64,000 bases of DNA, taken from NCBI RefSeq assembly GCF_900090235.1, contig NZ_LT607750.1, positions 3,608,501 to 3,672,500 on the forward strand, read 5' to 3'. The first letter of the stretch is position 1. Each line of letters starts with the position of its first letter. The notes beneath the pieces are model-generated. The model was not told the origin of the DNA. It saw nothing but the letters and a program-made list of their open reading frames with translations, and did not search any database. The DNA is from Micromonospora echinaurantiaca (GTDB taxonomy: Bacteria; Actinomycetota; Actinomycetes; Mycobacteriales; Micromonosporaceae). Positions 17,886-26,677 of the stretch are shown piece by piece. The translations under genes were made by a program, and so were the position numbers.

Positions 17886-18434
17886 ATGCCGGCGGTGGAA
17901 AAGCGTTTTACGGCGCTGTACGAGCGCTACTACGACGACGTCGAGCGGTATGTGCGCAGGCGGGCGGCCGATATCGCGGTGCGGGATGTCGTGGCTGAGG
18001 TGTTCTTGGTTGCGTGGCGACGGTTCGGTGAGGTGCCGAGTGAGCCGTTGCCGTGGCTGTACGGGGTGGCCCGCAGGGTGCTCGCAAACGAGATACGTGG
18101 TCTTCAGCGCGGCCGACGACTCGTCGAGTGGGTCGCGGCGAACGCCGTGGGCGTTGTTGGTGATCACGCGGATGAGGTGATTGGCCGGGTGACGGTGGCC
18201 GTGGCGTTCGAGCGGTTGCCGGAGAGCGACCGGGAGGTGCTGCGTCTGGTGGCCTGGGAGGGCCTTGGGATGCGGGATGCGGCTGCGGCGGCTGGCTGCT
18301 CGATGGCGGCGTTCGCGATGCGGCTGCACCGTGCCCGGCGGCGCCTCCATCGCGAGCTGAGTTCCGTCGCCCCGTCGCCCGACACGGCAGCGGGGTGGCT
18401 GAGACCGGTTGTTGTAGAGGAGGGAAACGGATGA
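17886..18434 (+). CDS. ECF-type RNA polymerase sigma factor
   Basis: A 182-residue sigma-70 family protein with sigma2 (RFTALYERYYDDVERYVRRR, then VVAEVFLVAWRRFGEVPSEP and LPWLYGVARRVLANEIRG) and sigma4 (RLPESDREVLRLVAWEGLGM, then DAAAAAGCSMAAFAMRLHRA). It lacks extra domains. ATG 17886 follows GAAGGGGG by about five bases. The TGA stop overlaps the next gene by four bases (ATGA), so the sigma factor and its membrane-anchored partner are translationally coupled. Target promoters are unknown. Confidence 0.88.
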   Translation: MPAVEKRFTALYERYYDDVERYVRRRAADIAVRDVVAEVFLVAWRRFGEVPSEPLPWLYGVARRVLANEIRGLQRGRRLVEWVAANAVGVVGDHADEVIGRVTVAVAFERLPESDREVLRLVAWEGLGMRDAAAAAGCSMAAFAMRLHRARRRLHRELSSVAPSPDTAAGWLRPVVVEEGNG

Positions 18435-19480
18435 TTCGACGCGTGAGGCGTGAGGTTAGTCAGCTGCTGGGTCCGTTGGACCCGGCACAGGGAGGGGAGA
18501 CCCTGGTGGGCGCGACTGGCCGGCAGGTTGATTTGCAGCGGATCATGTCGTCGGGGAATCGAGGCCCGGATCGGCCGAGGTTGGGCCTGACCCGTCGTCG
18601 GCTTGTGTTAGCCGCGGCCGTCACAGCAGCCGCCGGCACCGCAGCAGCGACGGGTACGAGCTTGTTGGGGCCTGCGCCGAATCCGGCGCTCGCGGCAACG
18701 CCGGCGCCGCTCGCCTTTAAACGTCCAGCCAATGCGTGGCCAGCGGAGAAGATTCTCAGGGATATCGCGGGTAGGGCGGAGCATTCGACTGACGAACCGC
18801 GCGGCGGAGAGGATGAACATCTGGTGATCGTGAGCTGGGACCTGTGGACTCAGGTTGATGGCAAGCGAGTGACCTCCGCGGTGGTTCCTGCCCGGCGGGA
18901 GTCGTGGCGGGGCCCGGATGATTCGGGACGGGTAGTCTCGAGCTACGAGACGCCGATTTTTCGCTCAAAGGAAGACCGCAAGACCTGGGAGCGCGACGGC
19001 TCGCCAGGAGCCACCGCCGAGCGTCAAACGACGGACTTTCCCACTGGACAGTTTCCGGCGATTTGGAAAGAACAGCCGCCCACCGACCTAGCGTCCCTGA
19101 CGGAGTGGCTGGCCCGCGGCCACCCGACCGAGAACGGCCCAGCCGAGGCGATCGTCGCGATTACCGATCTGGCCCGGGAACGTGTCCTCGGGCCTTCCAC
19201 TCGGGCCAACGTGCTCCGCGTGCTAGCCACACTTCCAGGTCTGGCCTACGACGGCGAAGTCACCGACCGGGCTGGCCGCCGAGGCGAGGCATTCTCGATC
19301 GAGTCTAGCTTCAGCGGCCTGCCCACCCGATACACGGTCATCGTGGAGCCCGCTACCGGCCATCTGCTCAGCTATGAGCAGATGCTCACCCAGACCGCTG
19401 GAAAACTCAACGTCCGCATCCCGGCAGTGATCGGATATGAAATGTACCAAAAGTCCAACTATGCAGACCGCCCGAACTAG
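18431..19480 (+). CDS. membrane-anchored sigma-factor partner, CU044_5270-like
   Basis: A 349-residue protein: a short cytoplasmic N-terminus (MIRRVRREVSQLLGPLDPAQ), an Arg-rich stretch and one membrane segment at about residues 57-80 (RRRLVLAAAVTAAAGTAAAT), then an extracytoplasmic domain with SWDLWTQVDGKRVTS and RVLATLPGLAYDGEVTDRAG, as in actinobacterial CU044_5270-type proteins encoded after ECF sigma genes. It lacks the zinc-binding HxxxCxxC motif of ZAS anti-sigma factors. Start ATG 18431 overlaps the sigma stop. A sensing or anti-sigma role is inferred from coupling. A broken second copy lies at 34.6-35.1 kb. Confidence 0.8.
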   Translation: MIRRVRREVSQLLGPLDPAQGGETLVGATGRQVDLQRIMSSGNRGPDRPRLGLTRRRLVLAAAVTAAAGTAAATGTSLLGPAPNPALAATPAPLAFKRPANAWPAEKILRDIAGRAEHSTDEPRGGEDEHLVIVSWDLWTQVDGKRVTSAVVPARRESWRGPDDSGRVVSSYETPIFRSKEDRKTWERDGSPGATAERQTTDFPTGQFPAIWKEQPPTDLASLTEWLARGHPTENGPAEAIVAITDLARERVLGPSTRANVLRVLATLPGLAYDGEVTDRAGRRGEAFSIESSFSGLPTRYTVIVEPATGHLLSYEQMLTQTAGKLNVRIPAVIGYEMYQKSNYADRPN

Positions 19481-19520
19481 AATTCTTGGCCGAGACGCCT
19501 AGGGCCTGTGTCGAAGTCCG

Positions 19521-20398
19521 TCACAGCCACTCGTTGATTGCGGCGAGGTGGATGGTGGCTTCGTAGCGGACGGCCAGCTTGTCGAAGCGGGTGGCCACGG
19601 CGCGGTTGCGCTTGAGCCGGTTGATGCCGCACTCCACGGCATGACGCTGCTGATAAATGTGCGGGTCGAAGGCCGGTGGCCGGCCTCCCTTGGATCCCTT
19701 CGCTCGTCGGTGGGCGTCCTGGTCGGCCTTGCTCGGGATGGTCGCGGCGATGCCACGTCGCCGCAGGTAGGACCGGTTGGCTTTCGACGTGTACGCCTTG
19801 TCGGCCAAGACCCGATCCGGGCGGATCCTCGGGCGGCCGGTGGTCAAGCGGGGGACGCGGATGGCGGCCAGGACCGGGATGAACTGCGGACTGTCGCCGC
19901 GCTGTCCGGCGGTCAGCACGATGGCGAGGGGTTTCTGGCCCTGCTCGCAGCCCAGGTGCAGCTTCGTGGTCAACCCACCGCGGGACCGGCCCAGCGCATG
20001 GTCGGCCGGCTCGACGCTGACACCGCCGGGTGGTTCGGCCTGCAGATCCCTCTTTTCCTCGCCCCGGCGGCGTGCTGGTGAGCGCGGGCCGTGGTCGAGT
20101 CCACCGACACGTCCCAGGTAATCCGCCCGGCCGCGTCGGCCAAGGTCTGCAACGTCGTCAGCACCCGCTGCCAGGTCCCGTCGCGCTGCCACCGCCGGAA
20201 CAGCCCATACACCGCTGACCAGGACCCGTATTGCGGCGGCACGTCCCGCCACGGCGCGCCCACCCGGATTCGCCACCGGATCCCATCGATCAACTGCCGC
20301 CTACTCCACAACGACGGTCGACCTGGCCGCTTCGGCGCCGGCAGCAACGGCTGCAGCACCGCCCACTGCACGTCGGTCAGGTCAAACCGCCTCGTCAC
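19521..20398 (-). CDS. IS5-family transposase, two frames joined by a probable -1 frameshift
   Basis: The first frame encodes [40 protein letters not shown] and the catalytic [18 protein letters not shown], and ends at 19970. The second frame continues [40 protein letters not shown] and [20 protein letters not shown] to [10 protein letters not shown]. The frames meet at a GGAAAAG run near 20053-20057 where a -1 slip from AAA joins them exactly, the arrangement used by many IS5-group elements for programmed frameshifting. The start is GTG 20398 or 20413, just after the hairpin at 20413-20468. All three catalytic regions survive, so the element may be active. Confidence 0.8.
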
Positions 20399-20412
20399 CG
20401 CTAGGGTGTCCA

Positions 20413-20468
20413 CGAGGTCTCCGGTTTTAGGTTCTGCTTGGTCGCTGAACCATCTACCGGAGACCTCG
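20413..20468 (-). promoter_or_regulatory. 13-bp fold-back hairpin ahead of the IS5 transposase start
   Basis: CGAGGTCTCCGGT (20413-20425) and ACCGGAGACCTCG (20456-20468) are perfect inverted repeats around a 30-base loop. The stem base coincides with the candidate GTG start. The derivative at 48369-48426 conserves it with one mismatch. A stem here could hide the start from read-through transcripts, as known for IS10. Confidence 0.5.
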
Positions 20469-20760
20469 CCCATTTTCGATCTCCGACACGCGAAGATCCT
20501 CAGGCCAACTCAAGCACTGGCACCGACTTCGACACACGGCCTAGCCCGCAGCCGCTTGATGACCCCGCCGATAGTGCCTCGGGACTCGCTGGCTGAACCA
20601 CCGCCCAGCTCAGCCCTTCAGCGAGCCAGTCCCGATCGGCCAGGAATCGTCTACTAGCACGCCGCGTCCGACACCATCCGCTTGCAATACGACGATCATG
20701 CCACCGTCGGCCGCCGCCTGAAGCCCATCTCCGCTGTGAGTCCGCAGACTCTGGCACGCG

Positions 20761-20812
20761 CCTGCTCCCCGTCGTCAACACAACGATCCTCGTGTTGACG
20801 ACGGGGAGCAGG
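20761..20812. repeat. perfect 21-bp inverted repeat with 10-base loop
   Basis: The arm CCTGCTCCCCGTCGTCAACAC (first 20 bases at 20761-20780) is exactly mirrored at 20792-20812 around AACGATCCTC. No T-run follows on either strand. It lies 180 bp upstream of the GGDEF-like relic. It could be a bidirectional terminator or a single-strand/replication origin of a lost integrative element. Confidence 0.6.
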
Positions 20813-20994
20813 TCTGTCTGGCTCCGCTCCTGACTCGCCTGAAGGGTGGGCGGTCCCATCTCTGTCGAAGATCCCCGCCGGAGGCATCGATTCCGTCTAC
20901 CTGGCGCAGTCTTGCACCCATCGGCCGGCGCGCCGGCCGATACCGGACTTCCGTCCGCCGTAACGGCACTCCGCTGGGCTCGGGAGGTCTTTTG

Positions 20995-21300
20995 ATGAGC
21001 CACACCGCCCTGTTCCTGGTCGCTGGCCTCGCCGTCCTCGCATTTGACCAGTATCGGCTCTACGCCGTCCGACACGAACTCGCCGCACTGCAACGCGCCG
21101 AACTGCGCGACCCGCTCACCGGCCTCGCCAAACCGCGCCAAAAGCGCCGACGCGTGGACGCCGCTCGCCCCACACCGACCCGGGGCTGCGGCCGTGGATC
21201 TGGACGGCTTCAAGCCCGTCAACGACACCTGATGCTGGGCGGTCGCCGCGCTGAGCGCCTGCGGCTCGTCGACCGGGTCCGGCCGCGACCATGACACCGC
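20995..21300 (+). pseudogene. GGDEF-like small membrane protein relic
   Basis: ATG 20995 follows GGGAGG and begins MSHTALFLVAGLAVLAFDQY, a membrane segment, then ELRDPLTGLAKP (GGDEF-domain start DPLTGL.NR). The next frame supplies AAAVDLDGFKPVNDT (family LDLDGFK..ND), after which a stop and frame changes end the reading. No GGDEF signature loop remains. In actinomycetes such small degenerate GGDEF genes are often found on integrative and conjugative elements, so this may mark a lost element (inference). Confidence 0.5.
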
Positions 21301-21925
21301 CGCCACCCAGGCGACGGACCCTCCGTCGAACCCCCGGGCGCTGCCAATCCGGGACGGCCTCGTCGACCCACAGATCGTCCCGTGGCACACCTGGCGCGCC
21401 GCCGACGACCGGACGCTCGAGGTTACCGTGACCGCCGGGCCACCAACTGCTACGGCGTCGGGTAATGGCCTGATCGACGGTGTGCCGATCGCTAGAGGTG
21501 ATCATCGTGTCGGGCGGAGCACGAATGGCATACCCAGCGCGTCAATGGCGCACATCGCGAACACCTCGACATGGCCGGAGTGATACCGCCAGCGGCGCTG
21601 GTGTCGGTGAGTACGGGTAAGCCGCGACCAGGCGTTGACTGTGTCCAGGCTCTGCGGCGTTCACGGCGGCGCGGATGTCGCCAGCACCGGGGCGGTGCCG
21701 GTGACGGCGAAATGACTCGCCGAATCGTCCAGTGCACCTACCGCAGCCTGTCGGGCACCTGCTCGGCGCGGCGGGCGGGTCCGTCTGGATGGGGCCGCCA
21801 GGGTCCGTGCGACGCGCCGCCAGGCTCGGCTGCCCAGAGCTAGCCGGCTCGGCGCCTTTCGCCTGGCGCAGGGCAGCGCGTGTTGCTCCGGTGGGCAGGG
21901 TCGGGGGGTGTCCCTATGGGTTTCG
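21301..21925. other. no intact gene; possible relic sequence
   Basis: Between the GGDEF-like relic and the IS110 copy. The forward strand shows TWRAADDRTLEVTVTAGPP at 21390-21445, which is protein-like and may continue the mobile-element relic, but I cannot name it. The remainder shows nothing recognisable. Confidence 0.3.
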
Positions 21926-23115
21926 TCAAGCCGCGATTGGTGTGGTGGGGCGGAGCTGGTAGGAGATCTTGTCGCGGAGCATGGCGTAGAGCACGTCGCA
22001 GCGGCGTCGGGCGAGGCAGATGAGGGCGGCGTTGTGGCGTTTGCCTTCGGCGCGTTTGCGGTCGTAGTAGGCCCTGCTCGCCGGGGCGGCGAGGGCGGCG
22101 AACGCGGCGAGGAAGAAGGCTAGTTTGAGCTGCTTGTTGCCGCCGCGAGGTGGGTGTTCGCCGCGGATGCTGCTGCCGAATCGTCGGGTGACCGGGGCAA
22201 GGCCGGCGTAGGCGGCGAGATGGCCGGGGGTCGGGAAGGCAGTGCCGTCACCGACCTCGAGCAGGATCCGGGCTGCGGTCCTGACACCGATGCCGGGCAT
22301 CGAGGTCAGGACCCCGGCAAGAGGGTGGGCATCAAGCATCCTCTCGACTTCGCCGGCGACCTGGTCGCGTTGGCGCAGGACCTCTTGGAGGCTGTCAGCC
22401 AGGCGAGGCAGGATCGCCTCCGCGGCCTGGGTGCCGGGGACGGTGACGGTCTGCTCGTCGAGGGCGGTCATGATCGGCTCGACGAGGCGTTCACCCATGC
22501 GTGGGGCGTGGGGGCTGGCGATGGACAGCAGTTTACGTCGGCCGGCCTTGCGCAGCCCGACCGGGCCGCCGCAGCGGGACAACAGTTCCAGGACCGCTTT
22601 GTGTTGGATCTTCCCCGTTCCAGGGCGGGGTGGATCTGAGTGAGCAGGCCGCGGATGCGGTTCGACACGCGGGTGACCTCGCCAGCGAGGTCGTCGTCGA
22701 ACCCGACCACGACTTCCAACTCGGCCAGAGTGTCGTCGCCGACGTGAACCCGGCGCAGCGTGTGCGGCAAGGTGCGGGCGGCGTCGGCGATGACGTAGGC
22801 GTCCCGGGCGTCGGTCTTCGCGTTTCCGGGGTGCAGGTCGGCGATGCGGCGCATCGCCAGCCCGGGCAGGTAAGCAACCTGATGACCAGCAGCAGGAGCC
22901 ACTGCGACCGGCAGGGCGCCGATCGAGGCAGGCTGGTCAACCACTACCAATACCGTGCCGTGACGGGCCAGCTTGTCGAACAACTGCCGAAGGCGGGCCT
23001 CGGTGTTCGGCAACGGCGCATCGTGCAACCGTCTGCCGTCCGGAGCCAACCCGACCGCGTGATGATCACCCTTGCCGACGTCCAAGCCTAGGAAGATGCC
23101 GTAGCTGCCGTGCAC
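21926..23115 (-). pseudogene. IS110-family transposase, frameshifted
   Basis: The N-terminal frame (GTG 23115) carries FLGLDVGKGDHHAVGLAPDG with the first catalytic Asp, LVVVDQPASIGALPVAVA, and PGNAKTDARDAYVIADAART with the fourth. The C-terminal frame carries LLSRCGGPVGLRKAGRRKLL, SMPGIGVRTAARILLEVGDG, YAGLAPVTRRFGSSIRGEHP and the end AMLRDKISYQL. The two are out of frame near 22600, where bases appear lost before the QHKAVLELL segment. Otherwise complete, so inactivation is recent compared with the other IS110 relics. Confidence 0.8.
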
Positions 23116-23519
23116 CAGCCCGCCTCCACACCTCGTCGCGTGGGTCCTCGGCCAGTCAACGGCGTCGGACTGCCGGCAGCCACGTTACGAAGAGACCAAC
23201 CCCCGCAGGGGCGGTCGTGTCCCTGAGTTGTTGAATCGGGGGCAGACGCCGGGGTCTGCAGCCCTTAGCGTCCAGGGTGCCGGTTGGCTCAGGTCCGCAT
23301 GTTCCTTGCCGCCCCGCGGGTTGGCTCACTGATAGCGTGCCGCGCCGGCCGGCGCCCGGCCGTGGCGTGGCTCGACAGAGCATGCGATCGATCTTCAAGT
23401 CAGGATGCCCACCACGGCAACGCCCCCTGTCAGCGCCGTCGTGGAGAACATTATCGAACCATCGCATGAAATCCCACCAAGCTCCCACAACCATGCACGA
23501 GATCGTCAGCGCGTTCGAC

Positions 23520-23909
23520 CTACGTCTCGCCGGCGTGCTCTAGATATTCGCGGATCGCGCGGTCGAAGGCGCCAATCGGCAGGGTCCATGCGCCGTCTTG
23601 AGGCGCGCCGAGCCGACGCAACGCGGGTGGTATTGCGTCGATCCAGCCGAACAGACCACGTCGCTTCATCCGTTGTCGATACAGTAACCGCCCGGCCTCT
23701 GTGGGCCGGTAGAGATCGGCTTCGGCGTCGGCGACCATCAGGCCGGCGGCGACCAGGCGGGGCACGGCTTGGGTGAACTCGGCCTCGGTCAACATTGCGT
23801 GGTTGATTACGTCGGCCTTCGTGATGATCTCGGCGAGTGTGCAGGCGCTGTCAGGGCCGGTTCCCTGGATGGAGGAGAAGACCCAGGCGTCGGAGGTCGT
23901 CCATTGCAT
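23520..23909 (-). CDS. hypothetical protein with winged-helix-like layout
   Basis: A 129-residue soluble protein: MQWTTSDAWVFSSIQGTG, then TLAEIITKADVINHAMLTEA, EFTQAVPRLVAAGLMVADAE and YRPTEAGRLLYRQRMKRRG. The arrangement (helices, then RLVAAGL, then a beta wing with LTEAG-like turn) resembles small MarR/PadR-like winged helices, and similar unnamed proteins are common in actinomycetes. ATG 23909 is preferred to ATG 23939 because the family-like N-terminus starts there; neither has a clear ribosome site. The neighbours are IS relics, so no role can be assigned from context. Confidence 0.65.
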   Translation of the reverse strand: MQWTTSDAWVFSSIQGTGPDSACTLAEIITKADVINHAMLTEAEFTQAVPRLVAAGLMVADAEADLYRPTEAGRLLYRQRMKRRGLFGWIDAIPPALRRLGAPQDGAWTLPIGAFDRAIREYLEHAGET

Positions 23910-24002
23910 GGCCACAGCGCCAGAATAGAGGCATAGCATCTTGGCGAGAACCGCTTGCCTCGCGACGCCAGGTAGGCGTCCGCGATTAATTCTGAAGCGG
24001 AG

Positions 24003-24511
24003 TCAGGTAAGATGTAGTCGATCTGGGCGGATGCCCGGTAGCGGCAGGCGAGCTTGATCGTATGGATGCCGAGCAGCCGACGGCAGGCTGGCGGGGTTCG
24101 GTAGCTGAGTTCGTAGAGCTCGCGTGTGACGGAGCGCTTGAGGCACGGATGGCTTCCGCCTCAAGGTTTGCCTTCGGAGACGCGTCGGTCGATGTAGGCG
24201 CGCGTGCGCTCGTCCCAGCGAAATCGGCCGATTGCGATCATGTAGAGTTGGCTTGGCGGTTGCCACCTCGGTCGAGCCGGCGTCGTTGGGTCTTGCCAGC
24301 GGACAGCCCGATTGGGCTGGTTCCGCAGAGCGCCGGGAAGGAATGCCTCGCAGGCGTCGAACCCGCCGGACGGGCGACTTGCGTTCAGCAGGCGTCCGAG
24401 CCGTGGCGCCGACTCTGCATCAGCTGGACGATCACCTACGGGCTCACACGGGACAAATTCGCCGATTGGGTCTCCTGCTCCACGCCCGAACGAGAGGGCT
24501 ACCTGAAGCAC
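24003..24511 (-). pseudogene. IS110-family transposase relic (C-terminal)
   Basis: The reverse strand encodes RWDERTRAYIDRRVSEGKP, identical in layout to the IS110 copy at 49-50 kb (RWDQRTRAYIDRRVSEGKT), preceded by FDACEAFLPGALRNQPNRAV from the catalytic-serine half. The sequence is split over three frames. Confidence 0.65.
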
Positions 24512-24960
24512 TTTGATGTTCCGGACCGCGAGCGCTTGCGCGATGCCTCAACCACCTCATGGAACGGCTGCGCGAGGGGCGTTGAAGCTCCTGGCTGATC
24601 CGAGGCGGCGCACCGGATCCCGGCCCCTCCCTCGACGCTTAGCGACGCAGCCAGGGTGTGAATCCCCGCCCGTGCACCATGGGCTGCCCGAGCAACCCGG
24701 ACTGGGCCAACGCCAAGCCGCTTCGCTGTCGCCGACCCCGAACCTTTCCCCGCCGGAGAACCCGGGGCAGGGACGAGCCTGCCCGACCGAGAAGATTTCA
24801 CAGCCGTCGCGTGGTGAATGGCAACTCCCTGGGGCATCCACAGGCAATAGCCGGTATCCGGGCAGGCGCTATCGGGCAGGAGTTAGGCGTCACGACGATT
24901 GAGGCAAGCAGGCCGATCCAGACAACCCCGGCCAGCGGGGAACGCTCTCTGAACTGACGG

Positions 24961-24990
24961 AGGCGGGTTCGATCCGCGTCGCCCGCTCCA
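24961..24990 (+). other. tRNA 3'-end-like fragment (T-arm, acceptor strand, CCA)
   Basis: The segment reads as a T-arm GCGGG-TTCGATC-CGCGT (one mismatch, one wobble), then a 7-base acceptor strand CGCCCGC and TCCA. No matching 5' acceptor GCGGGCG lies at tRNA distance upstream, so it is not a whole tRNA. It could be an attachment-site remnant. The perfect hairpin that follows would be the tRNA terminator. Confidence 0.3.
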
Positions 24991-25030
24991 TGCGCTCCGG
25001 TCCAAGTCTTCCGACCCGGACCGGAGCGCA
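24991..25030. terminator. perfect 13-bp hairpin terminator
   Basis: TGCGCTCCGGTCC (24991-25003) pairs with GGACCGGAGCGCA (25018-25030) around a 14-base loop. On the reverse strand it stands 58 bases after the stop of the membrane-partner gene and probably ends the sigma operon. On the forward strand it directly follows the tRNA-like CCA. Confidence 0.65.
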
Positions 25031-25088
25031 CTTCGATTTATGCGGTCGGTCCCGACGAGGGATTAGGAGTTCCCGCAGTTCCTAAGCG

Positions 25089-26129
25089 TCACCGAGAGGG
25101 GTTTAGTTGGACACTGCGGGCGATGGCGATTACCTGGTCTGCGCTGAATGAGCGCGGCGTCATCAAGGTAAATCCGGATCCGTCGGGAAGGATGGCGGTC
25201 AGTCGCCAGAATTGCACAGCCGCCACCAGCTTGGCCGGCCGCTCGTTGATCGTAACGGTCTGCGCCGTTTGGAAGCCCTCGACGTCGGAGTCTGGGCTGG
25301 TGTCCGGCTTCGGCGTCCACTGTACGTGCAGGTCGAGGCCCTGCGCCGCCGGAGCATGGTACGAGATCATCGAGCCGTCGTCCTTGAACCCGCCGAGTTC
25401 CCAACCGTCAGGGACTAGGCCGATAGTGACCTTGAAGCCGATGGGCTGGGGCCGGTCGACCACCTGACCGGCGAGTTGAAGCACGGCCTTCTCGCTGGCG
25501 TGCCGGCCATTGCCAACGATTGTCACCCATCTGCCAGGCTCACGCTGCCAGGTCACCTGGACGGAGGCCACGGCACCCGACGCGTCCGGAATTGAAACGA
25601 TGCGTCCTGGTCGGCCGTCGATGCTGATGTCTCGCTGACCCCGGATCTGCTGATCCGCGCGCGCTGCGCCGGTGGTGAGTACCACGTCGCTACCGTTCGC
25701 CCCAGGGTAGACAGCCATGATGGAACCACTCGGATCAGCGGTGAACGACGCCTTACCGAGCCTTGGCAACGCATATGGGAACTCCGGTGCGGTCACGGCG
25801 ACCAGCTTGATTCCGCCTTGGGAACCCGGCCCAGTTCCGTTTACCCCGTCCGCCGTGACAGGCGGGCGGGCGGGGCTTTGCCACACGGTCGGCACGACCA
25901 CGACAGCCCCGGCCGCCACTACGGCCAAGCCCGCTCCCCCGATCGCGACACGTGCAAGGATCTGCCCACGGCGCAATCTGGCCGACCGCAGCCGGGCGAG
26001 GAGGTACGGGGCTGCTGTCGAGGCGGCCGAAACCTCGGTGAGCAGACTTGTACGAGCGGCGCTCAGCGCCTCCTCAGACAGGCCCGGCCCGTTCGGCCCG
26101 TGGGTCTCCAATAGCTTGATCTCGTCCAT
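25089..26129 (-). CDS. membrane-anchored partner of the adjacent ECF sigma factor
   Basis: A 346-residue single-pass protein. Residues 1-55 are cytoplasmic (MDEIKLLETHGPNGPGLSEE, then ALSAARTSLLTEVSA). One membrane helix lies at about residues 57-83 (ILARVAIGGAGLAVVAAGAV), followed by a Pro/Gly linker and a 250-residue extracytoplasmic region of beta-rich character (RDISIDGRPGRIVSIPDA, VPDGWELGGFKDDGSMISYH). No enzymatic motif was found. Its ATG overlaps the sigma stop by one base (TAATG), showing coupling. The layout is that of sigma/partner pairs such as the one at 17.9-19.5 kb, although sequence similarity to that partner is not evident. An anti-sigma function is inferred. Confidence 0.75.
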   Translation of the reverse strand: MDEIKLLETHGPNGPGLSEEALSAARTSLLTEVSAASTAAPYLLARLRSARLRRGQILARVAIGGAGLAVVAAGAVVVVPTVWQSPARPPVTADGVNGTGPGSQGGIKLVAVTAPEFPYALPRLGKASFTADPSGSIMAVYPGANGSDVVLTTGAARADQQIRGQRDISIDGRPGRIVSIPDASGAVASVQVTWQREPGRWVTIVGNGRHASEKAVLQLAGQVVDRPQPIGFKVTIGLVPDGWELGGFKDDGSMISYHAPAAQGLDLHVQWTPKPDTSPDSDVEGFQTAQTVTINERPAKLVAAVQFWRLTAILPDGSGFTLMTPRSFSADQVIAIARSVQLNPSR

Positions 26130-26677
26130 TAGTCCTCCTCTAAGTGGCTCAGTGCAGCACGGGTCAGACGGCGGGCCCGATTGATCCGCGACCGCACGGT
26201 TCCGATTGGAATGTCGAGCGCGGCGGCGATCTCGGCGTACGAGAGCTGAGCCCAGGCCAGCAACAGCAGCACATCCCGGTCCGCGGGCTTCAGCGCCGCC
26301 AGTGCCGCGGCGAGCTCAGCTCGCAGCGCCTGCGCATCCAGACGGTCATCGGGCGGGTCGTCCGTACGTGAGCTCGCTTCGAGAAGCCTGGCCCGGGCGA
26401 GAGCTCGATAACGGCGTTCCTCCTTGCGTACGTGCCGCTGCAACACCTTGGTCGCGATGCCAAAAAGCCATGGCCGCACGTCCAGCTGCATCGGCCGGTA
26501 TGAAGCCCGCCGCCGAAACGCAACCAGAAAGGTTTCGGACAGCAAATCGTCTGCCGGCTCGCCGATCCTCCGCGCCAAGTAGCGATGCACGGCGGCTGCG
26601 TGTCGGTCGAAGAGCGGCGCGAACCGTTCCGGCTCTCGTATCGACTCGCGGATCAGGACGTCGTCGGCGACTTGCAT
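26129..26677 (-). CDS. ECF-type RNA polymerase sigma factor
   Basis: A 182-residue sigma factor. Sigma2: RFAPLFDRHAAAVHRYLARR, DDLLSETFLVAFRRRASY and RPWLFGIATKVLQRHVRKEE. Sigma4: LKPADRDVLLLLAWAQLSYA, EIAAALDIPIGTVRSRINRA. ATG 26677 has CGGAG four bases upstream and gives the usual family N-terminus; GTG 26701 is an alternative. It forms a two-gene operon with the membrane partner. The flanks are IS relics, so the pair may be mobile cargo or a spared original resident. Confidence 0.88.
   Translation of the reverse strand: MQVADDVLIRESIREPERFAPLFDRHAAAVHRYLARRIGEPADDLLSETFLVAFRRRASYRPMQLDVRPWLFGIATKVLQRHVRKEERRYRALARARLLEASSRTDDPPDDRLDAQALRAELAAALAALKPADRDVLLLLAWAQLSYAEIAAALDIPIGTVRSRINRARRLTRAALSHLEED

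Larger units (their letters stand above)
19501..20543 (-). mobile_element. near-complete IS5-family element
   Basis: Imperfect terminal inverted repeats (17 of 19 positions) lie at about 19500-19518 (TAGGGCCTGTGTCGAAGTC) and 20525-20543 (reverse complement TAGGCCGTGTGTCGAAGTC). CTAG flanks both ends and may be the target duplication. Inside is a transposase in two overlapping frames. Similar but decayed copies are at 6180-6981 and 48290-48830, with a terminal fragment at 54552-54596. Confidence 0.8.

Noticed and set aside
20500..21390. 296-codon reverse-strand ORF across the perfect inverted repeat and the GGDEF-like relic
   Set aside because: It is antisense to the GGDEF-like relic and runs through the hairpin; low-complexity translation without motifs.
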